This document shows, in pieces, positions 29,898 to 40,892 of a stretch of 64,000 nucleotides of DNA (its first letter is position 1; each line of letters begins with the position of its first letter). The stretch is taken from assembly GCF_002088235.1 (NCBI RefSeq), contig NZ_AQQV01000002.1, positions 620,001 through 684,000 on the forward strand, in the 5' to 3' direction. The translations under genes and the position numbers were made by a program. The notes beneath the pieces are model-generated. The model did not search any database. It was not told the DNA's origin and saw only the letters and a list, made by a program, of their open reading frames with translations. The stretch comes from Oceanococcus atlanticus (GTDB lineage: Bacteria > Pseudomonadota > Gammaproteobacteria > Nevskiales > Oceanococcaceae).

Positions 29898-32849
29898 TTA
29901 GAACCGCTGCGTGAATTTCACGTACGGCATACGCCCGGTCGGGTCATACAGTTCCTGATCGTAGAACGGGTTGCCCAGTGAGCGGTTCACGTTAGCACCA
30001 CGGTCGAACAGGTCACGCACCCCGAGGGAGATATCCGAATCCCACGGCGTCGCGTACTGAACCTGCAGATCATGCAGTGTGTACGACGGCGTATGACCAA
30101 CCTTCTCCAGCAGCAGCGGGTTGGCTGCACTCGGCAGCTGGGTCAAAGCCGTATCGGCGATGTGGCTGACAACCCAAGTAACGGTGTAATCCGAAACCGC
30201 CCACATGGTCTGCCAGGTACCGCGATACTCCGGCACAGCACTCGAGCTACCAATACGTGCGTAACCAACCTGATCCTGGACCGGCGTAGCACCGTCATCC
30301 TCGGTAAAGCCCAACACCCAGCTGAGGGTGATCCCGGACTTCAGACGGCCCCACTGTCCCAGATTCAGCGACACGTTGGTGTTCAAATCCAGACCGTCGG
30401 TCTTGATCTCGGCGATGTTCACCGTCTGCGAGGTGATGCTGTCAATCGCACCACTGGCCAGACGCGTGATCGACGAACCATCCGGCAAAGCCTGGCCAGC
30501 CAGTTCACGCAGAACCAAGGACTGCGGCGACGGGGTGGAAATCGAGTCGTTGATTACGATGTTGTAGTAATCCAGGCTGATATCCCAGAAATCCGTCGGC
30601 TGAAACACCACCCCCAGGCTGAACTGATCCGAAGTTTCCGGATCCAGATTGTTGTTGGCCACGAAGTAGGTGTCTTTCTGAACCTGCGGGCAGGTCGTCA
30701 GATCCTGACCATTGGCATCACACACCACCAGGTCACGTACGGTTTCCGCACTGAACGAATCGTTGGCGTTCAACTCGCTCAACAACGGCGCACGGAAGCC
30801 CTGACCGTACGATGCACGGACCGTCAGATTATCCATGGGGTTGTAGCGGAAGGAAACTTTCGGACTGAACTCACTGCCTACGTCACTGTAGTCGTCGAAG
30901 CGAACCGCCAGGCCCATTTCGAGGCCTTCAGCCAAGGGCACCAGAGTTTCCGCATAGAGCGCGAAGAAATCACGTTCACCGCTGGACGAGTTACCTGCGC
31001 TGCCACCGACTGTGCCGGCTTCACTCTGGCTGTCGTACACATCGGCAAACTCTTCTTCACGGTACTCACCACCCACGGCCAAGCCCACCGGGCCAGCGCC
31101 GGTTTCGGCAACCATCGGGAAGTCAAAGTTCGCGAACGCTTCACGTGCTTCTGAATAGCCGTCACGGTTGATGGTGACTTTCATACTGTTCAGAACCTCG
31201 GGCGCACCCGGGTTGTTGACGTCCAGCGGGTTGTAAGCGCCCGACGCAGCGTTGGCCGCAGCCACCGAATTCAGCACGTAGTTACGACCGAACTCATTCG
31301 AGCTGTAGCGGAACAAACGCAGACCAGCTTCAGCACTGTAATTGGCGAAATCACCTTTCAACGTACCGACCACATGCACGATGTCGTTCTGCACTTCGGT
31401 ATCACGCGGCCCAAGGGCCAGGTAGCGGTGTGCAATGAAGATGTCTTCGCCATACGGGTTGCTCGGTGCCGCAGCTGGCACGGAAAGCAGTGCCGGTGCC
31501 GGCGCGAAACGGCCGAAGCTTTGAGTCTGCGAGTACGTTGCATCGAACGAAGTCGACCAGGTGTCGTTGATCTGACGCTCGGAATACGCAAACAGCGAAG
31601 CCGCTTCCAAAGAGGCCGTATCTGCTGCGATACCGGTGTAGTCATAGGTACACAGCGGACCACCTGCCAGGTTGAAGCTGCCATCGTCGGTGTAACGGTA
31701 GAAACCGCGATCTTCCGGACAAGCCGCATCCGGTGCGTCGAGCTGACGGCTGAAATCTGCGCTGAACACGCTGTTGCCATAGCCGGACAGACCGCCGGTG
31801 GTGCCGAAGTCCTGACCATCACCGAATTCCGAACGGCTGTACGGACGCGCTGACAGCGGAATCAGGTCCTTGCGATAGTAGGAACCACCAAGAATCGCAT
31901 TCGATTTCCCGGTGGAGATACCCGTCACATAGGACGCTTCGCGAGTGTCACCGCCATTTTCAGACGGCGAACCGGCCCCGAAGCTGACCGCAGAGCCTTC
32001 GAAGTCCTTACGCAGGATAACGTTGACCACACCGCCGATGGCATCGGCACCATAGACCGCTGATGCGCCATCGGAGAGCACTTCGATACGCTCGACAGCA
32101 GCCAGCGGAATGGCGTTCAAGTCAGCCGCGCTGGTGCTCACCGGCGAAATCGGCAGACGTCGGCCGTTGACCAGAATGATCGAGCGCTCTGCACCCAGGC
32201 CACGCAGGTTGACCTGAGCCTGACCGGTAAAGCTGTTACCGGAGGTCTGCACATAGGAACCCGACGAGTTGAAGCTCAGTGAACGCAGGGCCTCGCTGAC
32301 GGATGTCTTACCACTGCGCTCAATGTCGTCACGACTAATAACGGTGACGGGTAACGCACCTTCAATGTCGGCACGTGAAATACGTGACCCGGTAACCTGA
32401 ATGCGATCCAGGGCCACCGCATCATCGCCACTGCTCGCGTCTTCTGCGGGGGCAGGTGCCGCCACAGGCGCTTGGGCGACCGGCGCAGGTGCCGGCTGCG
32501 GTGCCGCCATGGGCGCCGGTGCCGGGGCAGGCGCAGGTGCCGGCTCTGCAGCGGTAACCATGTCTTTGGTCACGTTCAGGTATCTCTGCTTCAGATAGCC
32601 TTCAGAACCACCCGAGGTCCGAACACGCACGAATTCACCAGCGTATTCGAGAATGTCGACTTCCTGTCCAGCGGACAAGGTCGTGACAATCGGATGATCC
32701 GTACCCATGCCATCACGGACGTTGATACGAATCTTGGCCTCACCGGTGTCGGCCACAGCCGCCCCGGTAAAACCGATCGCAGCAGCGGTCGTGATTGACG
32801 CCAAGACACGCAAGCCCGTGGGCAAACGCTTGTCCTTTGCTTCCCTCAT
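29898..32849 (-). CDS. TonB-dependent receptor with N-terminal SH3b domain
   Basis: 983 residues from the ATG at 32849 with GGGGAG 9 nt upstream. Order: signal peptide (1-33, ending AVA), a bacterial SH3-type domain (about 38-95: KIRINVRDGMGTDHPIV, AGQEVDILEYAGEFVRV, GYLKQRYL), a Pro/Ala-rich linker (about 100-137), a TonB-box-like DRIQVTGSRISRAD, a plug domain (NLRGLGAERSIILVNGRRL, DGASAVYGADAIGGVVNVILRKD) and a barrel ending VKFTQRF. SH3b domains usually bind cell-wall peptides or glycan, so the periplasmic N-terminus may tether the receptor to peptidoglycan; this is inference. The ligand is unknown. The composition matches its neighbours, with no sign of a join artefact. Confidence 0.9.
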   Translation of the reverse strand: MREAKDKRLPTGLRVLASITTAAAIGFTGAAVADTGEAKIRINVRDGMGTDHPIVTTLSAGQEVDILEYAGEFVRVRTSGGSEGYLKQRYLNVTKDMVTAAEPAPAPAPAPAPMAAPQPAPAPVAQAPVAAPAPAEDASSGDDAVALDRIQVTGSRISRADIEGALPVTVISRDDIERSGKTSVSEALRSLSFNSSGSYVQTSGNSFTGQAQVNLRGLGAERSIILVNGRRLPISPVSTSAADLNAIPLAAVERIEVLSDGASAVYGADAIGGVVNVILRKDFEGSAVSFGAGSPSENGGDTREASYVTGISTGKSNAILGGSYYRKDLIPLSARPYSRSEFGDGQDFGTTGGLSGYGNSVFSADFSRQLDAPDAACPEDRGFYRYTDDGSFNLAGGPLCTYDYTGIAADTASLEAASLFAYSERQINDTWSTSFDATYSQTQSFGRFAPAPALLSVPAAAPSNPYGEDIFIAHRYLALGPRDTEVQNDIVHVVGTLKGDFANYSAEAGLRLFRYSSNEFGRNYVLNSVAAANAASGAYNPLDVNNPGAPEVLNSMKVTINRDGYSEAREAFANFDFPMVAETGAGPVGLAVGGEYREEEFADVYDSQSEAGTVGGSAGNSSSGERDFFALYAETLVPLAEGLEMGLAVRFDDYSDVGSEFSPKVSFRYNPMDNLTVRASYGQGFRAPLLSELNANDSFSAETVRDLVVCDANGQDLTTCPQVQKDTYFVANNNLDPETSDQFSLGVVFQPTDFWDISLDYYNIVINDSISTPSPQSLVLRELAGQALPDGSSITRLASGAIDSITSQTVNIAEIKTDGLDLNTNVSLNLGQWGRLKSGITLSWVLGFTEDDGATPVQDQVGYARIGSSSAVPEYRGTWQTMWAVSDYTVTWVVSHIADTALTQLPSAANPLLLEKVGHTPSYTLHDLQVQYATPWDSDISLGVRDLFDRGANVNRSLGNPFYDQELYDPTGRMPYVKFTQRF

Positions 32850-32878
32850 CTCAGTTAACTCCCCAGTTAAAGGTATGC

Positions 32879-32896
32879 CATCCATTCCAATGGATG
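32879..32896. promoter_or_regulatory. Perfect palindrome upstream of SH3b-TonB receptor
   Basis: Two 8-base arms, CATCCATT and AATGGATG, separated by 2 bases, 30 bases upstream of the receptor ATG. On the minus strand a TTGTCA sits directly before it and a weak CATACC -10 just after, so it may occupy the promoter spacer like a repressor operator, or form a leader hairpin. Confidence 0.45.
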
Positions 32897-33050
32897 TGAC
32901 AACGCTAGCGCAATTGCCACGGAAATGAAATATTGCGCCGCAGCATCATTCACTCATGTATGCAACAGGTGTGAATAGAGAGATATTCGGTGCATCCTGA
33001 TCACCCGAAAACGCGCACTTGGCCGGTGCAAAACCAGTGATCCGCCCGGC

Positions 33051-34013
33051 CTAGCGAGGTAGCACCTCATCAACCTGAATAACAGGCCGATAACCCAGTT
33101 CCTGACGCGCTTTTTGGTCATCCACAGTGACCGGCTTGGCGCCCAGCTCGATCATCAAACGGTGCACCGGTGGCGCACCACGCAAGGGCAGGTTTTCCCA
33201 CAGCCATTCCGCCGTGCGGGCGAAACGCGCAGCCAGCCACAAGGGCACAGATTTGGTCGGCTCAGCGTAACCGTGCGCGCGCATCTGCCGGCCCAGAAAG
33301 TCGCGGTAGGTTCGCGGCTCGCCGTCGCTGACGAAATAGGCCTCGCCGCCACGGCCACGCTGCGCCGCCAGCCACAAGCCCTCACACACGTTGTCGACAT
33401 GGCAGGTGCTGGTCAGGGCACGCCCGTGATCCGGCCAGACAAACTTCCCGGCCTCAACCTGAGCCAGAATCTTGGGCAGCACAGATGTGTCATCGCGACC
33501 CCATATCAGGCGCGGACGTACACTGACGCAGCGCATCGCCGCACTGTTGGCGGCCAAAACCCGACGTTCGGCCTCGCCTTTGGTCAAGGGATAGCGCGGC
33601 AATGGGTTGTCCGGCAAAGGGCGTTGTTCATTGAGCCCCTGCATGGCATCGCGCCCAGTGGCATAAACCGCCTCGGTGCCAACATGCACAAAGCAGCCAA
33701 CCTCGGCGGCACGTGCCGCTGCCAAAGTGTTCTCGGTGCCGACCACATTGATCTGCCAGAACAACTCATGCGGCCCCCAGTCCTCAACCGTGGCCGCGGC
33801 ATGGAACACCACATCACAACCCTGCATCCCGCTCGCCATGCTCTGCGGCTCGGCCAGATCGCCGCGCACCGGCACTGCACCCAGCGCGGCAACGCTGTTG
33901 GCCGCAGCTTCGGAGCGGGCCAGCGCGGCCACGGCCACACCCTCGCTGCGCAAGCGGCGGATCAGATTGCGGCCAACGAATCCGGAACCGCCAGTGACAA
34001 ATGCCTTGTTCAT
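33051..34013 (-). CDS. NAD(P)-dependent epimerase / 3-beta-hydroxysteroid dehydrogenase-like protein
   Basis: 320 residues from the ATG at 34013 (GAAGG upstream). Extended-SDR signs: VTGGSGFVGRNL nucleotide-binding motif, VFHAAATVEDWGP, and the catalytic Tyr-x-x-x-Lys in YPLTKGEAERRV, followed by VRPRLIWGRDD. It most resembles 3-beta-HSD/sterol dehydrogenase-type proteins (COG0451); the substrate is not defined. It stands alone, divergent from the moxR operon. Confidence 0.85.
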   Translation of the reverse strand: MNKAFVTGGSGFVGRNLIRRLRSEGVAVAALARSEAAANSVAALGAVPVRGDLAEPQSMASGMQGCDVVFHAAATVEDWGPHELFWQINVVGTENTLAAARAAEVGCFVHVGTEAVYATGRDAMQGLNEQRPLPDNPLPRYPLTKGEAERRVLAANSAAMRCVSVRPRLIWGRDDTSVLPKILAQVEAGKFVWPDHGRALTSTCHVDNVCEGLWLAAQRGRGGEAYFVSDGEPRTYRDFLGRQMRAHGYAEPTKSVPLWLAARFARTAEWLWENLPLRGAPPVHRLMIELGAKPVTVDDQKARQELGYRPVIQVDEVLPR

Positions 34014-34116
34014 GGACGCCTTCTCAGCTTTCGAACGGAACACCACAGCAACACATTGGTCGTATGCGCCGCAATACCTACAATAATTGGTTTACTCGAG
34101 GACTTCGCCTTTCACG

Positions 34117-35076
34117 ATGGCCAGCGACAACGCCCTGACGCCCCTTCGGCAACATATCGAATCCCGCATCATCGGACAGCAGACCCTGGTCGAGCGTCTG
34201 CTGATCGCCCTGCTCGCCGATGGTCACCTGCTGGTCGAGGGCGCCCCCGGGCTGGCCAAGACACGCGCGATCAAGGCGCTGGCCGAAGGGGTCGAGGCGG
34301 ATTTCCATCGCCTGCAGTTCACCCCTGACCTGCTGCCCTCGGACCTGATCGGCACCGACATCTATCGTCCCGAAAACGGCAGTTTCGAGTTTCAGCACGG
34401 CCCGATCTTCCACAATCTGCTGCTTGCCGACGAGATCAACCGGGCGCCTGCCAAGGTCCAGTCGGCTCTGCTTGAAGCCATGGCCGAGCGCCAGATCACC
34501 GTCGGCCAGACCACCCGCACCCTGCCCGACCTGTTCCTGGTCATGGCGACACAGAACCCGATCGAGCAGGAAGGCACCTACCCGTTGCCCGAAGCGCAGC
34601 TTGACCGCTTCCTGCTGCATGTCCGTGTGGACTACCCCGACCGCGACAGCGAGCGCCAGATTCTGCGCCTGGCCCGCGGCGAGGCGCGCCATGATGCTGG
34701 CCCGCCACCGCAGCCACTGACCCAGAGCGTGATCTTCCAGGCCCGCCAGGACTGCCTGGCCCTGCACCTGAGCGAGGCGGTCGAGGAATACATCGTTCAG
34801 CTGGTCCACGCAACGCGACAGCCATCCGCCTATGGTGATGATCTGGCCCGCTGGATCGACTATGGCGCCAGCCCGCGCGCCAGCATTGCCCTGGAGCGCT
34901 GCGCCCGCGCGCGGGCCTGGCTTGAGGGACGCGATTACGTCTCTCCGGATGATATCCAGGCGATCGCCCCGGATGTCCTGCGCCACCGCGTCCTGCGCAG
35001 CTACACCGCAGAGGCGGAAGGCATCAGCGATGATCACCTGATCAGCGAACTGCTCGGCCGCGTGCCGGTCGCCTAG
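34117..35076 (+). CDS. MoxR-family AAA+ ATPase
   Basis: 319 residues from the ATG at 34117; an in-frame start at 34087 lacks conserved sequence. Walker A is the degenerate GAPGLAKTRA typical of MoxR, Walker B is LLADEINRAP, with sensor MATQNPIEQEGTYPLPEAQLDRF. MoxR ATPases act as chaperones with VWA partners; here DUF58, DUF4381, two VWA genes and BatD follow directly, making a Bat-like operon. Confidence 0.95.
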   Translation: MASDNALTPLRQHIESRIIGQQTLVERLLIALLADGHLLVEGAPGLAKTRAIKALAEGVEADFHRLQFTPDLLPSDLIGTDIYRPENGSFEFQHGPIFHNLLLADEINRAPAKVQSALLEAMAERQITVGQTTRTLPDLFLVMATQNPIEQEGTYPLPEAQLDRFLLHVRVDYPDRDSERQILRLARGEARHDAGPPPQPLTQSVIFQARQDCLALHLSEAVEEYIVQLVHATRQPSAYGDDLARWIDYGASPRASIALERCARARAWLEGRDYVSPDDIQAIAPDVLRHRVLRSYTAEAEGISDDHLISELLGRVPVA

Positions 35077-35084
35077 GCCCGGCG

Positions 35085-35981
35085 ATGGCGCTTCATCGCA
35101 TCGAACTGGCGGATCTGCTGGCCCAGCGCCAGCATGCCGGCAGCGTCGACCTGGCCAGCCGACGGCGCGTTTTCACCGACCTCGCCGGCACCCATTTGTC
35201 CGGCTTCCGCGGACGCGGCATGGAATTCGAAGAACACCGCCGCTACGTACCAGGGGACGAGATTCGCAGCATCGACTGGCGCGTCACCGCACGCACCGGC
35301 CACACCCATGTGCGCAACTACCGCGAAGAGCGCGAACGCCCGGTCATTCTGGCCTGCGACCTGCGCGCACCCATGTGGTTCGGCTCGCAGGGCTGCTTCA
35401 AGGCCGTGCTGGCCGCACGCGTAGCCGCACGCTTCGCCTGGGCCGCCAGCGCCAATGGCGACCGTGTTGGAGGCCTGTGCCTGCACGCTCAGCACAGCGA
35501 ATCACGCCCGGCCAGCGGGCAGCGCGGAGTGATGCGCCTGTTTCGGCTGCTCTGCGATGCGCCCCCGGCGGCGGCCCAGATGCCGCCCTTGTCTCAGCTG
35601 ATCGAAGAACTGCGGCGCATTGCCCGGCCGGGCGCCTTGATCGTGGTGATCGGCGATTTTCACGACCTCGACAGCCGCGGTCAGCAGGGCCTGAGCATGA
35701 TCGGCCGGCATTGCGAACTGATTCTCGGACTGGTTTCGGACCCGCTGGAACGCCAGGCGCCACGTCCGGGCCTGTATCCGACGCGCGCTTCGGACGGCAA
35801 AACCGCCATTCTCAACGCGCGTGACGGGCACACGCGGGAGCGCTGGTCGCGTCAGTTTGCACAGCGCCAGGAGCAGGTCCGTGCCCTGGCCTATGCCTGC
35901 CGTGCCCAGTATCTCGATCTGCGCACCGAAGACGGCCCGGACGGCGCCTTTGCGCAACCATCTCGGCGGAGGGCAGGATGA
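35085..35981 (+). CDS. DUF58 domain-containing protein
   Basis: 298 residues. The DUF58 core is clear: GMEFEEHRRYVPGDEIRSIDWRVTARTGHTHVRNYREERE, then a VWA-like fold with LACDLRAPMWFG in place of a full MIDAS. It is soluble, unlike DUF58 proteins with N-terminal membrane helices. Standard partner of MoxR; its exact role is unknown. It overlaps the next gene by 4 nt. Confidence 0.93.
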   Translation: MALHRIELADLLAQRQHAGSVDLASRRRVFTDLAGTHLSGFRGRGMEFEEHRRYVPGDEIRSIDWRVTARTGHTHVRNYREERERPVILACDLRAPMWFGSQGCFKAVLAARVAARFAWAASANGDRVGGLCLHAQHSESRPASGQRGVMRLFRLLCDAPPAAAQMPPLSQLIEELRRIARPGALIVVIGDFHDLDSRGQQGLSMIGRHCELILGLVSDPLERQAPRPGLYPTRASDGKTAILNARDGHTRERWSRQFAQRQEQVRALAYACRAQYLDLRTEDGPDGAFAQPSRRRAG

Positions 35982-36466
35982 CGCCCGGCGCCGATCCGCT
36001 CGCCAATCTGAAACCCATCCATCTGCCCGCCGAGCCCGGCTGGTGGCCTCCTGCACCGGGTTGGTGGCTGCTCGCCCTGAGTGTGGTGGTGCTGACCATC
36101 GGCATGGTGCTGGCCTGGCGGCATTGGCGACGACGCCGCGCCCCCGTGCGCCAGGCCGACGCCGAGCTGGCCCGCATCAGCGCAGAAACCGATGCCGTTC
36201 GCCAGCTCAGCGCACTCAACCAGCTGTTGCGCCGGGTCGCAGCACGGGTCTACGGGCCAGGCGCCGCCAGCCTGGCGCCCGCGCAGTGGTCAGAATTTCT
36301 CACCACCCATGCACCCGCTGGTGATCAGAATCCGCTGCGCTGGCAGCAACTCGCACAAGCGCCCTACCGCGGCATCGACGCAAGCGATGACACGCTCAGC
36401 ATCGACGCGCTGGGCATGACCCGAGCCTGGATTCAGGCCAATCTCAAGCGGGCAAGGCCATGCTGA
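35978..36466 (+). CDS. DUF4381 domain-containing membrane protein
   Basis: 162 residues. An N-terminal segment rich in Pro and Trp (PAEPGWWPPAPGWWLL) leads into one membrane helix (about 29-47) and a cationic stretch WRHWRRRR; the remainder is predicted cytosolic and helical. This is the DUF4381 pattern found between DUF58 and VWA genes in Bat-type operons. It overlaps both neighbours (4 and 7 nt). Function is unknown. Confidence 0.9.
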   Translation: MTPGADPLANLKPIHLPAEPGWWPPAPGWWLLALSVVVLTIGMVLAWRHWRRRRAPVRQADAELARISAETDAVRQLSALNQLLRRVAARVYGPGAASLAPAQWSEFLTTHAPAGDQNPLRWQQLAQAPYRGIDASDDTLSIDALGMTRAWIQANLKRARPC

Positions 36467-37430
36467 GCCTGCACTGGCCCTGGATGCTGCTGTTATTGCC
36501 GCTGCCCTGGCTGGTCGCCGCGTTTGCACCCGCGGCTGCGCGCGGCGACGCCATCACCCTGCCGCTGGCATTAAGGCAGCTGGCCGGCCAGCACGAGCAG
36601 GCCCGCAAGCGCCCGTGGCTGGCCCTGCTCGCGTGGCTGGCCCTGCTCATCGCAGCCAGCCGGCCGATCTGGCTGGGCGAGCCGGTGGCGTTACCGGCCT
36701 CGGGGCGCGACATCGTCCTCGCGGTTGATCTGTCCGGCAGCATGGACGAGCGCGACATCGCCTACCAAGGACGTACCGTGCAACGCCTGGCCGTGGTCCA
36801 GGCGGTGGCCGGCGAGTTTCTGCAACGCCGTGTGGGTGACCGGGTCGGCCTGGTGCTGTTCGGTGAACGCGCCTACCTGCAAAGCCCGCTGAGTCTTGAC
36901 CGCCCCACCACCCGCCAACTGCTGGATGAGGCCGAAGTCGGTCTGGCCGGGCAGAAAACCGCCATCGGCGACGCCATCGGTATGGCGGTCAAACACCTGC
37001 TGGCGGCCGGGCGCAACGACGACAAAGTGGTCATCCTGCTGACCGACGGCGAAAGCAACGCCGGCCATCTCAGCCCGCTCAAGGCCGCAGAGCTGGCCGC
37101 GCAGTCGGGCGTGCGGGTCCACACCATCGGCTTTTCCGGCGAGCAGACCATCCGTCTCGGACCGTTCGTGCAAAGCCGTCAATCGCCCATTGATGCGCAG
37201 ACTCTCAAACGTGTGGCCGAAGCCACCGGCGGTCGTTTCTTCACCGCGCAAAGCGTTGCCGCACTGGAGCAGATTTACGCCCTGCTCGATGAGATCGAAC
37301 CGGTCGAAGTGGCCAATCTCAGCTTTCGCCCGCAGACCGCCCTGTTTCACTGGCCGCTGGGCCTGGCCCTGCTGCTGACCCTGTTGCAGCTCGCCCCTGG
37401 AGTGACGCAGCGCTGGCGGGAGCAGCGCGC

Positions 37431-37434
<4 letters not shown>
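36460..37434 (+). CDS. VWA domain membrane protein (BatA-like)
   Basis: 324 residues. Two N-terminal hydrophobic segments, a VWA domain (about 88-275) with an intact MIDAS (VDLSGSMDERD, the Thr in QKTAIGD, LLTDGESN), and a C-terminal helix (FHWPLGLALLLTLLQLA). This is the BatA arrangement: membrane-held VWA facing the periplasm. It can bind a divalent metal and presumably a partner protein, in contrast to the following VWA gene. Confidence 0.93.
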
Positions 37435-39248
<1,814 letters not shown>

Positions 39249-39253
39249 TCATC

Positions 39254-40888
39254 ATGCGAACCCTCATCCTGCTTTTCATCGGGCTGATCAGCACGCCCTT
39301 ACACGCCACGCTCAGCGCCTACCTGGACAAGAACCCGCTTCTGGCGGGGGAAACCGTGACCCTGACCATACGCAGTGAATCAGGCAAGGATGACCCGGAT
39401 CTGTCCGCACTGGAACAAGATTTCCAGATTCTCGGACGCAGCAGCTCCAGCCAGATCCGCATGGTTAATGGAACCACCACACGGACCCACGACTGGCTCA
39501 TTCAGCTCCGCCCCAAGCGTCTGGGCACGCTACAGATTCCGGCGATCCGCGTCGGCCAGGCGCAGACCGACCCGATCACCCTGGAGGTGCGCAAGCCAGA
39601 GCTGGCCCAAGGCCAGCTGCCCGAGGCCTTCATCGAGTTCGAAGCGGACAAGCGCAGCGCCTGGCTGCGCGAGCAAATCACCGTAACCGCACGGCTGTAC
39701 GTGCGCGGCGACCTGCTCTCCGGCAGCTTTTCCGAGCCGGCCAGCAGCCATGCCGTGATCGAACAGCTGGGCGATCAAAGCGAGAGCCAGAGCCTGCGCG
39801 GCACACACCGCTACAGGGTGATCGAGCGGCGTTACGCCATCTTCGCCGAACAGTCCGGCACGCTGACCTTGGACGGCCCGGTGTTCAGCGGTGAGGTGGC
39901 CGACAGCAACCGGCGCAGCCAGGGGCTGTTCGGGTTCGGCACGCCGTCGCGCAGCCTCTATGCCGCGGCCGATCCGCTGCAGATCGAAATCAAACCGCCG
40001 CCATCAGACGCCGCAACGTGGCTGCCGGCGCAGGATGTGCAACTCAGCCAGAGCATCAGCCCGGCCGATGGTCCTTGGCAGGTCGGTCAACCGTTGACCC
40101 GCACCGTCACCCTGACCGTATTCGGGCAGCTGCACACCCAGTTGCCCGACTTCACGCCGGCCCTGCCCGCCAACACGCAAAGCTTCACCGAACCGGCCCA
40201 GGAACAAACCCGCAGCGACGGCGAGCAGCTGATCGCCACGCGCAGTTACAGCACGGCGATTATTCCCGGCGCTGGCAACGCACTGACACTGCCCGCGGTC
40301 ACGCTTGAGTGGTGGGATACGGCCAGCAATACGCTGCGTCAGGCAACCTTGCCCGAGCGTGTGCTCAAGCTCACTGGCGCGGCCCCGCCAGCGCCAACAC
40401 CTCAGCCACAGCCGCAGCCCTTGTCAGCCGCCGACAACTCGGCCGCGCCCACACCGGCAAGCATCGACACAGGGGTGGACTGGCGTTGGCAGGTCGCCGC
40501 CCTGACCTGCGCCGCGGGCTGGCTGGGCACCTTGCTGGCGTGGCTGTGGCAGACCCGCCGACGCGAACGCAGCCCGGCCACAGCCCCGTCCGTGCCTGAC
40601 CGCCGTGAGGTCCTGCGAGCGCTGGAGCATGACGATGCGCGACGCTGTCGCCAGGCTTTGCTTGACTGGGCGCGCCAGGCCAGCGGCCAGGCGCTGAGGC
40701 TGGACCAGCTCAGCCAGCTGAGTGATGATCCCGCCCTGCCCGCGGCCCTGGCCGCGCTGGATCAGGCGGCTTACGGCGGCGGTGACAACGTCCCCCGCGA
40801 ACCGCTGATGCAGCTGGTGTGCCATTTTCGCCCTACCACGCAGCAGGCCGATGGCCGCGCTGCGCTCGCCCCGTTATACCCGGAGTAA
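39254..40888 (+). CDS. BatD (oxygen tolerance) family protein
   Basis: 544 residues from the ATG at 39254. Signal peptide ending LHA (about 18), then the BatD opening LSAYLDKNPLLAGETVTLTI, several beta-sandwich domains, a membrane helix near 445-462 (CAAGWLGTLLAWLWQT) and a cytosolic helical tail. BatD is the periplasmic partner of the VWA proteins in Bat operons. Six bases after the VWA/TPR stop; the GST-like gene follows 4 nt after its stop. Confidence 0.92.
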   Translation: MRTLILLFIGLISTPLHATLSAYLDKNPLLAGETVTLTIRSESGKDDPDLSALEQDFQILGRSSSSQIRMVNGTTTRTHDWLIQLRPKRLGTLQIPAIRVGQAQTDPITLEVRKPELAQGQLPEAFIEFEADKRSAWLREQITVTARLYVRGDLLSGSFSEPASSHAVIEQLGDQSESQSLRGTHRYRVIERRYAIFAEQSGTLTLDGPVFSGEVADSNRRSQGLFGFGTPSRSLYAAADPLQIEIKPPPSDAATWLPAQDVQLSQSISPADGPWQVGQPLTRTVTLTVFGQLHTQLPDFTPALPANTQSFTEPAQEQTRSDGEQLIATRSYSTAIIPGAGNALTLPAVTLEWWDTASNTLRQATLPERVLKLTGAAPPAPTPQPQPQPLSAADNSAAPTPASIDTGVDWRWQVAALTCAAGWLGTLLAWLWQTRRRERSPATAPSVPDRREVLRALEHDDARRCRQALLDWARQASGQALRLDQLSQLSDDPALPAALAALDQAAYGGGDNVPREPLMQLVCHFRPTTQQADGRAALAPLYPE

Positions 40889-40892
40889 GCTG

